NCBI RefSeq assembly: GCF_030163755.1
Contig: NZ_JASJOE010000034.1
Location: forward strand, 1 to 39,133
Length of the DNA stretch: 39,133 nt
Direction: 5' to 3'
DNA from: Roseicyclus amphidinii
Lineage (GTDB): Bacteria; Pseudomonadota; Alphaproteobacteria; Rhodobacterales; Rhodobacteraceae
Part shown: positions 1 through 9,725 of the stretch, piece after piece
How the letters are laid out: the number at the start of each line of letters is the position of its first letter
Numbering within the stretch: position 1 is the first letter of the stretch
Made by a program: the position numbers and the translations under genes
Notes under the pieces: model-generated
What the model was told of the DNA's origin: nothing
Seen by the model: the letters and a program-made list of their open reading frames with translations, nothing else
The model's database searches: none

Positions 1-1942
1 GGGACGGGTCCGTCGGCGGCGCGGCTGGCGCGGGGGCGGGCAATTCGGCGGGCAATTCGGCGGGCGGATCATGGACCGGGCAATAGATGGTGAAGGTGCT
101 GCCCACCTCGACCACGCTGTCGACGAAGATGTAGCCACCTGTCTGCTTGACGATGCCATAGGCCATCGACAGGCCCAGCCCCGTCCCCTCGCCCGCGCGC
201 TTGGTGGTCCAGAACGGCTCGAAGATGCGGGTCAGCTTGTCGGGCGGGATGCCATGGCCCTGGTCGCGGACGAGGATCGTGACGTAGCGGCCCACCGGCA
301 CCTCGGCCCGGTCGCGGTGCAGCGGCTGCGTCAGCTCGACCAGCCGGGTCTCCACCCGGATCTCGCCGCCCGCCGGCATGGCGTCGCGCGCGTTGACGAC
401 GAGGTTCATGATCACCTGGTCCAGCTGCCGCCGGTCGGCGCGGATCGGCAGAAGGGCCGGATCATGGCTGAGCGTGAGGGTGATCTTCTCGCCCACCAGC
501 CGGTTGAGCAGATGCACCAGCTCGCCCATCGTGTCTCGCAGGTCGATCGTCTCGGGTTCCAGCGTCTGCTTGCGCGAAAAGGCCAGCAACTGCCCCACAA
601 GCGCCGCGGCGCGGTTGGCGTTCTGGTTGATCTGCACCAGATCCGCGTAATCCGGGTCGCCGGGGTCATGGCGCAGCATCAACAGGTCGCAATGGCCCGA
701 AATCGCGGTCAGGAGGTTGTTGAAGTCATGCGCGACGCCCCCGGCAAGCTCGCCGATGGCCTGCATCTTCTGGCTCTGGACGAATTGCCGCTCCATCGTC
801 TTCAGCTCGGTCGCGTCATGCAGCACCGCCAGCAGCGAGGGGCCCGTGGCATCGGTGATCCGGCTCAGCGTCACCTGCAGGAACTGCTCGGCATCCTTGC
901 GGCGGGCGCGCACCACCTCGGAGCGGTTGGGCATCCGCCCCGCCAGCGTGTCCATCGCCCAGTCGTTCACCGGGCGGCCCAGCCCCTCGACCAGCGCCGA
1001 CAGCGGCGCGCCCGCGTCGGGCACATGGCCCAGCAGACGCTGCGCATGCAGGTTCGCCGCCAAAAGGCAGCCGTCGGCCCCGATGTGCAGCAGCGCGACC
1101 GGCAGCGCCTCGAAGGCGCGCGCGGCGACCGAGGCGGCGGGCGGTTCGGCAAGGCCCGGAACGGCATAGACCTCCCGTCGGCCGTCGGCGGCGGGAACGA
1201 CGACCGGGATCACCTCGATCGGGCCATCGGCGGCCATCAGCCGCCCGCGCTGCCCCGGCACCAGCGGCGTGTCGCCGAAGACATCGGCCAGCGCGGTGGG
1301 GCGGCGGCCCAGAACCTCGCGCATCGCCGCGTTCATCGACAGGATCGTGTCAGAGGGACTGACCACCATCATCGGAAGGCCGATCCCCTCGCCCGTGTGA
1401 TGCGCCGCCGTGCCGGCCTGCTCGTCCAGCCGCCACAGCACGCCTGCGCCCAGGCGGTAAGCCGTGAGTTTCACCGCCCCGCGCGGCGTGATCACCGTTT
1501 CGACCGCCACCTCGCTCCGGGCGAGCGCGGCGGCATGGCGGAACACCACCGCGGTGGAATTGGGCAACAGCCCCGAAAGCGCCCGCGTCATCGACTGGCC
1601 GCGCGGGTCACCGAAGCGGCGGAGCGCGGCCGGATTGGCGGCGATGATCGACCCGTCGGGGCCCGAGCAGAACCACGGCGCGGGATCCTCCGCCATCATC
1701 GCCAGCGCGCCCCGCGCCTGCCGTTCGACGCGTCGTCGGCGCAGCAGGTCGCGCAGGGTCAGCACGGCACCCGCCGAGAAACAGCCGGCCGCGACCGAAA
1801 CCGTGACCAGCCCCCATCCGTCGCGCGGCAGCATCAGCCCCGCCAGGATCGCCAGAACACCAAGGCCCAGCAACACGATCGCCTGCGTCGGCATCCCGCC
1901 GCCCGTCAGCCCGCGCCCGCCGACCTCTGCCTCCTGTGACAC
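1..1942 (-). CDS. cckA: CckA-type hybrid histidine kinase (C-terminus beyond window)
   Basis: Membrane sensor kinase of the CckA family, which in alphaproteobacteria feeds phosphate through ChpT to CtrA and controls cell cycle, motility or gene transfer. About 647 codons are visible. Two hydrophobic helices lie near residues 20-55, followed by PAS-like regions, then the H-box GELAGGVAHDFNNLL with the phospho-accepting His near residue 405. The ATPase N-box (NLVVNARDAMP), GHGIPPDK and GTGLGLSMAYGIVKQ motifs follow. A Pro/Ala linker near the left edge contains a short tandem repeat (PAELPAELPA); the receiver domain expected next lies outside. The GTG start at 1942 is preceded by GGAGGGG at good spacing; ATG at 1894 is an alternative but would leave the first helix without its lead-in. 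The assignment rests on the kinase core being much closer to CckA than to generic kinases. A CtrA-type box lies 58 bp upstream. Confidence 0.88.
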   Translation of the reverse strand, partial: MSQEAEVGGRGLTGGGMPTQAIVLLGLGVLAILAGLMLPRDGWGLVTVSVAAGCFSAGAVLTLRDLLRRRRVERQARGALAMMAEDPAPWFCSGPDGSIIAANPAALRRFGDPRGQSMTRALSGLLPNSTAVVFRHAAALARSEVAVETVITPRGAVKLTAYRLGAGVLWRLDEQAGTAAHHTGEGIGLPMMVVSPSDTILSMNAAMREVLGRRPTALADVFGDTPLVPGQRGRLMAADGPIEVIPVVVPAADGRREVYAVPGLAEPPAASVAARAFEALPVALLHIGADGCLLAANLHAQRLLGHVPDAGAPLSALVEGLGRPVNDWAMDTLAGRMPNRSEVVRARRKDAEQFLQVTLSRITDATGPSLLAVLHDATELKTMERQFVQSQKMQAIGELAGGVAHDFNNLLTAISGHCDLLMLRHDPGDPDYADLVQINQNANRAAALVGQLLAFSRKQTLEPETIDLRDTMGELVHLLNRLVGEKITLTLSHDPALLPIRADRRQLDQVIMNLVVNARDAMPAGGEIRVETRLVELTQPLHRDRAEVPVGRYVTILVRDQGHGIPPDKLTRIFEPFWTTKRAGEGTGLGLSMAYGIVKQTGGYIFVDSVVEVGSTFTIYCPVHDPPAELPAELPAPAPAAPPTDPS

Positions 1943-1999
1943 CGTTACCCCTCCAGACCGCGCGGGAACGTCCCGGCGGCCCTTACTCGCACGCAATCG

Positions 2000-2014
2000 T
2001 TAAGCGAAGCTTAA
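2000..2014 (-). promoter_or_regulatory. CtrA-type binding box upstream of cckA
   Basis: The sequence reads TTAA, seven bases, TTAA (TTAAGCGAAGCTTAA), which matches the full CtrA consensus TTAA-N7-TTAA known from Caulobacter and found in Rhodobacterales. TTAA is very rare in this GC-rich window, so two copies at exact spacing stand out. It sits between the 3' end of the rsmB-like gene and the GTG start of cckA, in a position suited to promoter control. Binding is inferred. Confidence 0.65.
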
Positions 2015-2042
2015 GCGAGGCACGGCCTTCGGCAAAGCCTTC

Positions 2043-3203
2043 TCAGCGCAGGGCGAAAACGGCGTGAAAGAACCCGTCCGATGCCGCAAGCGGCGTATCG
2101 GCCCGCGCCTGCAAGCAAGACCAGCCGGGATGGGACGCGAGGAACCGGTCCACCTGCGCTTCGTTCTCCGACGTAAAAAGCGAGCAGGTCATGTAGACCA
2201 GCCGCCCGCCGGGGGCGACGAGGGCAGAGGCGTCGGCAAGGATCTCGGCCTGCAGCACCTCCAGCTCGGCCAGCCGTGCGGGCGTCAGGCGCCATTTCGC
2301 CTCCGGATCGCGGCGCCATGTGCCAGAGCCGGAACAGGGCACGTCGCACAGCACCGCGTCGAAGGGCGCGGCCCCCGGCAAATCGCCATGCGCCAGTTGC
2401 CGGATCACCACCCCCGCCCGCGCCGCTCGCGCCGGCAGGTCGCGCATCCGCGCGGGGTTCGCGTCATGGGCAAGAACAGTGGCCTCGCCCAGTGCCGCGA
2501 TGGCCAGGGCCTTGCCGCCCCCGCCCGCGCAATAATCGAGGATGCGGCCCGCCGCGGGCCAGTCCACCGCCTCCACCGCGCGTTGCGCGGACAGGTCCTG
2601 CACCTCGACCCAACCCTCGAGATAGGCCGAGGAGGATTTGACCCGGCGCGCCCCCGATGTGACCTCGAGCGCCCGCGCGCCGCGGTCATCGGCCCGTGCC
2701 GCGATCCCGTCCTCGGCCAGCCGCGCGATGGCCGCCTCAGGTGTTGCGCGCCGCGTGTTGACGCGCAGCCAGACCGGCGCGCGGCGGCGCATCGCCTCGA
2801 GCAGCGCGTCGAGCCGGTCGCCCGCCCGCTCTGCCAGCGCGGGGCGCATCCAGTCGGGCAGATCGACCTCGGGGCCGGGCGGCGGCAAGTCGTGCGACGC
2901 TTCGGCCCCGCTCAGCGGCGCGGGGGCATGGCCCTCGCCGGTGAAGACCGCGGCCGGGTCCACGCCCTGCAGGCGCATCAGCCCGGTCATCAGCGCCCGG
3001 CCCGTGCGGCCGCCGCCAAGCGCCGCGCAGCTGCCGTGGCAGCGCAGCACGTCATAGACATGGTCGCGCACCGCCGCGCGGTCGCCGGAGCCCGCGTAGC
3101 GCGCCCCGCGCGCCCAGTTCGTCAGCGCCTGTTCGACGGGCTGGCCGCCCGCCCATGCATCCAGCACGCCGATGGCGGCCGAGACACGCGCGGCCGGGGT
3201 CAC
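2043..3203 (-). CDS. RsmB/NOP-family rRNA (cytosine-C5) methyltransferase
   Basis: SAM-dependent m5C RNA methyltransferase of 386 residues, probably acting on 16S rRNA. The N-terminal 120 residues resemble a reduced NusB-like/RsmB N-domain. The Rossmann core starts at ILDYCAGGGGKALAIA (SAM-binding motif I). The two family cysteines are visible: the DVPCSGSGTWRR motif (motif IV, Pro-Cys) and MTCSLF (motif VI, Thr-Cys), the pair used for covalent catalysis and product release. The start is GTG at 3203, preceded by TTGAGGTG. It lies 31 bp downstream of the guaB stop, so the two are probably co-transcribed. RsmB and other RsmB-like paralogues cannot be separated here, so no symbol is given. Confidence 0.9.
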   Translation of the reverse strand: MTPAARVSAAIGVLDAWAGGQPVEQALTNWARGARYAGSGDRAAVRDHVYDVLRCHGSCAALGGGRTGRALMTGLMRLQGVDPAAVFTGEGHAPAPLSGAEASHDLPPPGPEVDLPDWMRPALAERAGDRLDALLEAMRRRAPVWLRVNTRRATPEAAIARLAEDGIAARADDRGARALEVTSGARRVKSSSAYLEGWVEVQDLSAQRAVEAVDWPAAGRILDYCAGGGGKALAIAALGEATVLAHDANPARMRDLPARAARAGVVIRQLAHGDLPGAAPFDAVLCDVPCSGSGTWRRDPEAKWRLTPARLAELEVLQAEILADASALVAPGGRLVYMTCSLFTSENEAQVDRFLASHPGWSCLQARADTPLAASDGFFHAVFALR

Positions 3204-3234
3204 GGCCGCACCTCAAGATCGGCCCGCAACCGCC

Positions 3235-4770
<1,536 letters not shown>

Positions 4771-5487
4771 TCAGCCGCGAAAGCCCGTCGCAACCACGAA
4801 TTTCTCGGAACTGTCCGAGCGGCTGGCGGGTGGCTTCACGTTCGCCACCTTGTCGAAACGCTGTTTCAGCAACGTCTGAAGCCCCGTCTCGGCCCCGCCC
4901 GCCAGCACCTTGGCGACAAAGGTGCCGCCCGGCTCCAGCACGTCGAAGGCCAGCTCGGCCGCCGCCTCGCACAGCGCCACGATGCGCAGATGGTCGGTCT
5001 GCTTGTGCCCGGAGGAGGCCGCGGCCATGTCGCTCATCACCACGTCGGCGCGCCCGCCGAGCCACGCTTTCACCTTGGCGTCCGCACCATCCTCCATGAA
5101 ATCGAGCACATGCAGCTCGACCCCCGCGATCGGCTCCACCTCCTGCAGGTCGACGCCGATGATCCGGCCCACCGCCTTGCCCGATTTCTCGCCCAAGGCG
5201 TTGATCCGCGGCACCGCGACCTGGCACCAGCCACCGGGCGCGCAGCCGAGATCGACCACCCGCGCGCCGGGCACGAGGAAACGATACTTGTCGTCCAGCT
5301 CCATGATCTTGAAGGCCGCGCGCCCGCGATAGCCCTCGCGCTTGGCGCGCTGCACGTAAGGGTCGTTCAGCTGCCGCTCCAGCCAGCGCGTCGAGGACAG
5401 CTTGCGCCCCCGCGCGGATTTGACCCGCGTGCGCAGCTCGCGCTGGCCGCGTCCGCTCGTGTTGGTTCCGCCCGGCGTCTTCGCCAT
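4771..5487 (-). CDS. rlmE: 23S rRNA (uridine-2'-O)-methyltransferase RlmE/FtsJ
   Basis: Methylates the 2'-OH of U2552 in the 23S A-loop, a late step in large-subunit assembly (known for the family). The 238-residue product shows SAM motif I ([11 protein letters not shown]) and the K-D-K-E catalytic tetrad context: [19 protein letters not shown], and a lysine in [10 protein letters not shown] basic N-terminus (about 35 residues rich in Gly, Arg and Lys) suits RNA binding. An in-frame ATG 15 codons upstream exists, but ATG at 5487 has GAGGAA just upstream and starts MAKTPGG, as in relatives. It is followed by guaB in the same direction. In many relatives a ppx gene precedes rlmE; here it is ispG. 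Confidence 0.95.
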   Translation of the reverse strand: MAKTPGGTNTSGRGQRELRTRVKSARGRKLSSTRWLERQLNDPYVQRAKREGYRGRAAFKIMELDDKYRFLVPGARVVDLGCAPGGWCQVAVPRINALGEKSGKAVGRIIGVDLQEVEPIAGVELHVLDFMEDGADAKVKAWLGGRADVVMSDMAAASSGHKQTDHLRIVALCEAAAELAFDVLEPGGTFVAKVLAGGAETGLQTLLKQRFDKVANVKPPASRSDSSEKFVVATGFRG

Positions 5488-5601
5488 CTGTTCCTCATCC
5501 CCGGCCAATCGGGTTTTCACGTCACCCGACACGACAGGTGTCCGGGGTTCGCCATATTGCCCGAGGCGCGCGCGCTCCGGTAGGGGTCTTTTGCCCCAGC
5601 C

Positions 5602-6735
5602 CTATTCGGCGGCCTGAACCTCGGCGGCGCGGGCGGCCTCCAGTTCTTCGGCCTTCTTCTCGACCTGCTCGACGATGTGGTCGATCATCTGGTCGTTGGA
5701 CATCTTGTGGCTCTGCTTGCCCGCCAGGTAGACCATCCCGGACCCGGCCCCGCCGCCGGTAAAGCCCACGTCGGTCATCAACGCCTCGCCCGGACCGTTC
5801 ACCACGCAGCCGATGATGCTCAGGCTCATCGGCGTCTTGATATGCTCCAGCCGCTTCTCCAGCGCCTCGACCGTCCTGATCACGTCGAACCCCTGCCGCG
5901 CGCAGGAGGGGCAGGAGATGATGTTGACCCCGCGATGCCGCAGCCCCAGCGACTTCAGGATCTCGAAGCCGATCTTCACCTCCTCGACCGGATCGGCGCT
6001 GAGGCTCACGCGCAGCGTGTCGCCCAGCCCCATCCACAAGAGGTTCCCCAGCCCGATCGCCGATTTCACCGTGCCGCCCACGAAGCCCCCCGCCTCGGTG
6101 ATGCCAAGGTGAAACGGCGCGTCGGTCTGTTCGGCCAACTGGCTGTAGGCGGCCATGGTCATGAAGACATCGGAGGCCTTCATCGAGATCTTGAAATTCA
6201 GGAAATCGTTGTCTTCCAGGATCTTGATGTGATCCATCCCGCTTTCGACCATCGCGTCCGGACAGGGCTCGCCGTATTTCTCGAGCAGGTGCTTTTCCAG
6301 CGACCCCGCGTTGACCCCGATGCGGATCGAACAGCCATGGTCGCGGGCAGCCTTGATCACCTCGCGCACGCGGTCCTGGCTGCCGATGTTGCCAGGGTTG
6401 ATCCTGAGACAGGCCGCGCCCGCCTCGGCCGCCTCGATGGCGCGCTTGTAGTGGAAATGGATGTCGGCCACGAGCGGCACCGGGCTTTCGCGCACGATCT
6501 CCTTCATCGCCCTGGCGCTGGCCTCGTCGGGGACCGAGACCCGCACGATATCCGCCCCCGCCTCGGCGCAACGCTGGATCTGTTCGACCGTCGCCTTGAC
6601 GTCGGTGGTCAGCGTGTTGGTCATGGTCTGCACCGTGATCGGTGCGTCACCACCCACCGGCACCGGGCCGACATGGATCTGGCGGCTCTTGCGGCGGTCG
6701 ATGTTGCGCCACGGGCGAACGGGATTGTGGGACAT
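5602..6735 (-). CDS. ispG: 4-hydroxy-3-methylbut-2-enyl diphosphate synthase
   Basis: Reductively converts MEcPP to HMBPP in the MEP pathway of isoprenoid synthesis, using a [4Fe-4S] cluster. The 377-residue protein begins with the typical [27 protein letters not shown]. It has the TIM-barrel signature around [12 protein letters not shown] and the cluster ligands Cys275, Cys278 (SCPSC) and Cys310 ([12 protein letters not shown]), with Glu317 as the probable fourth ligand. ATG at 6735 is preferred over an in-frame start 12 codons upstream because AGAAGG precedes it and family similarity begins there. It is the short two-domain bacterial form. It lies downstream of the rodZ-like gene and upstream of rlmE. 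Confidence 0.97.
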   Translation of the reverse strand: MSHNPVRPWRNIDRRKSRQIHVGPVPVGGDAPITVQTMTNTLTTDVKATVEQIQRCAEAGADIVRVSVPDEASARAMKEIVRESPVPLVADIHFHYKRAIEAAEAGAACLRINPGNIGSQDRVREVIKAARDHGCSIRIGVNAGSLEKHLLEKYGEPCPDAMVESGMDHIKILEDNDFLNFKISMKASDVFMTMAAYSQLAEQTDAPFHLGITEAGGFVGGTVKSAIGLGNLLWMGLGDTLRVSLSADPVEEVKIGFEILKSLGLRHRGVNIISCPSCARQGFDVIRTVEALEKRLEHIKTPMSLSIIGCVVNGPGEALMTDVGFTGGGAGSGMVYLAGKQSHKMSNDQMIDHIVEQVEKKAEELEAARAAEVQAAE

Positions 6736-6823
6736 GAGCAGGCCTTCTGTGGTCGTCGCAGGTGGTTTCAACCCAAGATAGACCTGTCAGGCGCGCTGGA
6801 CAACGGGGCGCGCCGCGCCCGCG

Positions 6824-8107
6824 TTATTGCGTCTCGCCCACACCGAGGACGAGGGCCGCGACCTCGGGCAGATCGGGGTCCGCGCCGGCATCGGCCATGG
6901 CGAAATTCGCGCTGATCGCATCCGCGCTCAATTCCACGTTGCGCGCGATGGTGGCACCCGGCCCCGCGGGGCCCATGGTGACACCGTTCACCACGAAATA
7001 GATCGAGCCCGCATTGCCCGAGCGCAGCACCGGCGCGGCATCGGCCTCGGCCACCGTGTAGCTGTCGCCGCGGTTCAGCGTGCCTTCGAACAGCGTCGCC
7101 CCCGAGGCCGAACTGACCCTGATCCAGGACGGGCGGACCGCGAAGATCACCAGCTCGTCGCTTGGCGCGGCCTGCGTGACCTGCACCACCGGCGCGGCCT
7201 CCTCGGTCGCGGCACCGGTCGGGGCAGCCTCGGCCACGCCCGCAAGCCGCGGCGGCGTGGCGGCGCGGCCCGCGGCGCTCTGTAACCCGCCCAGCGTGCC
7301 CACCTCGTCAGGGTCGAGCGTCGCAAGCGCCTCGTCGCGCGGGGTCAGCACCGGAGTTTCCAGTGCCTGCGGGCGATAGAGCCGGTCCATCCGTTCCGCC
7401 GAAGGCAGGGCGATGTCGAACTCCTGCCCGGCGGCAAAGGCCCCGTCCGTCGCGCCCGCAAGCGGATCGAGCTGCGCCAGCGGGATCGGCGCTTCGTCGA
7501 CCGGGGCGATCTGCAGGCGCTGGATGTCGTGCAGCACCGCCCAGGCACCGTAGCCCAGCCCCATGACCAGCGCGACCAGCACCGCCACCGATCCCAGCGC
7601 GCCCGGCTCGATCCCCGAAAACAGGCCGGGGCGCTCGGGCGCGAAGCTGATCCGCGTGCCCTGCATCACCTCGTTGGGGTCCAGCCGCCCCTTCGGCGCA
7701 GAGGCGAGCGACCGCTTGGCCGCCTGCGCCTGGCTGGCACCGGCCCCATGCACGCCGAAAAATCCGGTTTCCTCGCAGAAGCGGCGAAAGGTCCATTCGG
7801 GATCGATGCCGAGGTAGCGCGCGTAGGACCGCACGTAGCCCGCGATGAACCCCTGCGAGGCAAAGGCGCCCACGTCGCCATTCTCGATGGCCGCGATGTA
7901 GGAGGCGCGGATCTTAAGGTCGCGCTCGACGTCGAGCAGGGATTTGCCCTGCGTCGCCCGCTCGCCGCGCAACAGGTCGCCCAGCGGAACGTCGGTCACG
8001 TCATAGCCGTCGAACGCGCCCGAAGCAGCCGGGTCGGAAAACCCTGCCGAGCCCGCTCCCGCCATGGCGTGCGTGCCGTCGGTAAACTGACCCTGCTCGT
8101 CGCTCAT
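6824..8107 (-). CDS. RodZ-like helix-turn-helix membrane protein
   Basis: Probably a RodZ-type cytoskeletal protein that links MreB to the cell envelope and supports rod shape. Of 427 residues, about 41-115 form an HTH_25 domain (LGDLLRGERATQGKSLLDVERDLKIRASYIAAIENGD). A single membrane helix lies at about 171-193, followed by a Pro/Ala-rich periplasmic region and a C-terminal DUF4115-like beta domain (IFAVRPSWIRVSSASGATLFEGTLNRGDSY). That order is diagnostic of RodZ. ATG at 8107 is chosen because AGGCG lies upstream and MSDEQGQ looks native; the frame stays open to 8170. A CtrA-type box sits 112 bp upstream. The ispG gene follows after 88 bp, the usual proteobacterial neighbour order. Confidence 0.85.
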   Translation of the reverse strand: MSDEQGQFTDGTHAMAGAGSAGFSDPAASGAFDGYDVTDVPLGDLLRGERATQGKSLLDVERDLKIRASYIAAIENGDVGAFASQGFIAGYVRSYARYLGIDPEWTFRRFCEETGFFGVHGAGASQAQAAKRSLASAPKGRLDPNEVMQGTRISFAPERPGLFSGIEPGALGSVAVLVALVMGLGYGAWAVLHDIQRLQIAPVDEAPIPLAQLDPLAGATDGAFAAGQEFDIALPSAERMDRLYRPQALETPVLTPRDEALATLDPDEVGTLGGLQSAAGRAATPPRLAGVAEAAPTGAATEEAAPVVQVTQAAPSDELVIFAVRPSWIRVSSASGATLFEGTLNRGDSYTVAEADAAPVLRSGNAGSIYFVVNGVTMGPAGPGATIARNVELSADAISANFAMADAGADPDLPEVAALVLGVGETQ

Positions 8108-8218
8108 CAAGCGCCTGCCCCTACATCGGCTGCGTCTGCGCCCATCATCTTGTGGGTCGGACGCCGCCATTGCCTACATGTCACCCTATCCGGAAATGAT
8201 TCCCCAGTCACGTCCGGA

Positions 8219-8234
8219 TTAAGACGGGATTAAC
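8219..8234 (-). promoter_or_regulatory. CtrA-type binding box upstream of rodZ-like gene
   Basis: TTAA, seven bases, TTAAC on the plus strand: an exact match to the extended CtrA consensus TTAA-N7-TTAAC. It lies in the 161-bp gap between the hemA stop and the rodZ-like start. Because hemA ends here, the rodZ-like gene is the only obvious target. Regulation is inferred from the motif and its position. Confidence 0.65.
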
Positions 8235-8268
8235 ATGTCATGGCGCAGCTTGGCACCGGGATAAATGC

Positions 8269-9492
8269 TCAGGCGGACAACTCGGCGCGATTCAGCGCAC
8301 AATGGCTCCAGAGCGCATCCATCGCATGCACAAGCGCATCGACGGACCGGGGGTCATGCACCGGCGAAGGCGTGAAGCGCAGCCGCTCGGTGCCGCGAGG
8401 CACGGTCGGGAAGTTGATCGGCTGCACGTAGATGCCGAACTCCGACAACAGCATGTCCGAGATCTTCTTGGTATGGACCGGGTCGCCCACGATCACGGGC
8501 ACGATGTGGCTGCCGTGGTCGATGATCGGCAGGCCAAGCCCCTTCAGCCGCAGTTTCAAGACCTTGGCGCGCTCCTGGTGCAGGTCGCGCAAGGATTGGT
8601 CGGTCTTGAGGTGCCGCACGCTCGCCGCCGCCCCCGCCGCCACCGCGGGCGGGATCGAGGTGGTGAAGATGAAACCCGGCGCGTAGCTGCGCACCGCGTC
8701 GCACATCCGCGCCGAGGCCGCGATGTAGCCGCCCATCACGCCATAGGCCTTGCCCAGCGTGCCGTTGATGATGTCCACCCGATGCGCGATGCCGCGCGCC
8801 TCGGCAACGCCGCCGCCGCGGGGGCCGTACATGCCCACGGCATGCACCTCGTCGAGATAGGTCAGCGCGCCGAATTCCTCGGCCAGCGCGACGATCTCCT
8901 CGATCGGGCCGAAATCGCCGTCCATCGAGTAGACCGATTCGAAGGCGATCAGCTTGGGTGCGGCCGGGTCGTCGGCCTCCAGCTTGGCGCGCAGATCGGC
9001 CAGGTCGTTGTGCTTGAAGATGCGCTTCGCCCCGCCGTTGCGGCGGATGCCCTCGATCATCGAGGCGTGGTTCAGCTCGTCCGAATAGGTGATGAGGCCC
9101 GGAAACAGCTTGGGCAGCGTCGACAGCGTCGCGTCATTGGCGATATAGGCCGAGGTGAAGACCAGCGCCGCTTCCTTGCCGTGCAGGTCGGCCAGCTCGG
9201 CCTCGAGGCGCTTGTGATAGACCGTCGTGCCCGAGATGTTGCGCGTGCCGCCCGAGCCTGCGCCGGTGGCCTCCAGCGCCTCGGCCATCGCGCTCAGCAC
9301 GACGGGGTGCTGGCCCATCCCGAGGTAATCGTTGCCGCACCAGACGGTGATGTCCTGCTCGGTGCCGTCGGGCTTTTTCCACACGGCATGGGGAAACTGA
9401 CCCTTGCGCCGCTCGATGTCGATGAAGGTGCGGTAGCGCCCTTCCTCGTGCAGACGGTTGATGGCTGCGTCGAGCGCTTGATCGTAGTTCAC
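8269..9492 (-). CDS. hemA: 5-aminolevulinate synthase
   Basis: PLP enzyme that condenses glycine and succinyl-CoA to 5-aminolevulinate, the first step of tetrapyrrole synthesis in alphaproteobacteria (haem, and bacteriochlorophyll where present). The 407-residue length is normal. The PLP-binding Lys248 lies in [13 protein letters not shown] and the pyridine-nitrogen Asp in [10 protein letters not shown]. The glycine-rich [12 protein letters not shown] and the N-terminal [10 protein letters not shown] are also ALAS hallmarks and separate it from KBL and AONS relatives. The start is GTG at 9492, preceded by AAGGGAG. An FNR-type box lies about 130 bp upstream, matching the known oxygen control of hemA in Rhodobacter. 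Confidence 0.97.
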   Translation of the reverse strand: MNYDQALDAAINRLHEEGRYRTFIDIERRKGQFPHAVWKKPDGTEQDITVWCGNDYLGMGQHPVVLSAMAEALEATGAGSGGTRNISGTTVYHKRLEAELADLHGKEAALVFTSAYIANDATLSTLPKLFPGLITYSDELNHASMIEGIRRNGGAKRIFKHNDLADLRAKLEADDPAAPKLIAFESVYSMDGDFGPIEEIVALAEEFGALTYLDEVHAVGMYGPRGGGVAEARGIAHRVDIINGTLGKAYGVMGGYIAASARMCDAVRSYAPGFIFTTSIPPAVAAGAAASVRHLKTDQSLRDLHQERAKVLKLRLKGLGLPIIDHGSHIVPVIVGDPVHTKKISDMLLSEFGIYVQPINFPTVPRGTERLRFTPSPVHDPRSVDALVHAMDALWSHCALNRAELSA

Positions 9493-9622
9493 TGGCGGTC
9501 TCCCTTCCCCGGCCCCCGTCTCTCTTCAGGGGCCCGGCTCTTCAGACGCGTGCTGGTTGGTTTTCCAGACATATGCGCCGCATTGCATATAAGCCAAGTT
9601 ACAAATTGCCGCGCGCCCGACC

Positions 9623-9636
9623 TTGACCTGAATCAA
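9623..9636 (-). promoter_or_regulatory. FNR/FnrL-type box between hemA and peptidase gene
   Basis: TTGACCTGAATCAA on the plus strand, TTGATTCAGGTCAA on the minus strand, matching the FNR dyad TTGAY-N4-RTCAA. It sits 131 bp upstream of the hemA GTG, with an AT-rich TTATAT element at 9587-9592 (minus strand) that could be the -10. FnrL control of hemA is documented in Rhodobacter sphaeroides; use at this locus is inferred. Confidence 0.75.
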
Positions 9637-9725
9637 GCGCCGTCCCCGCGGCCCCGGCTGGACAATCCCCGGCGCCCATTGTCATCTCCGTCCCATCCCA
9701 ACCCCCGGACCCGGAGGCCCCGTCC

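Noticed and set aside
71-1939. Long plus-strand open frame opposite cckA
   Set aside because: It is rich in Arg, His and Gln with no domain, while the opposite strand encodes a full set of kinase motifs. Typical antisense frame in GC-rich DNA.
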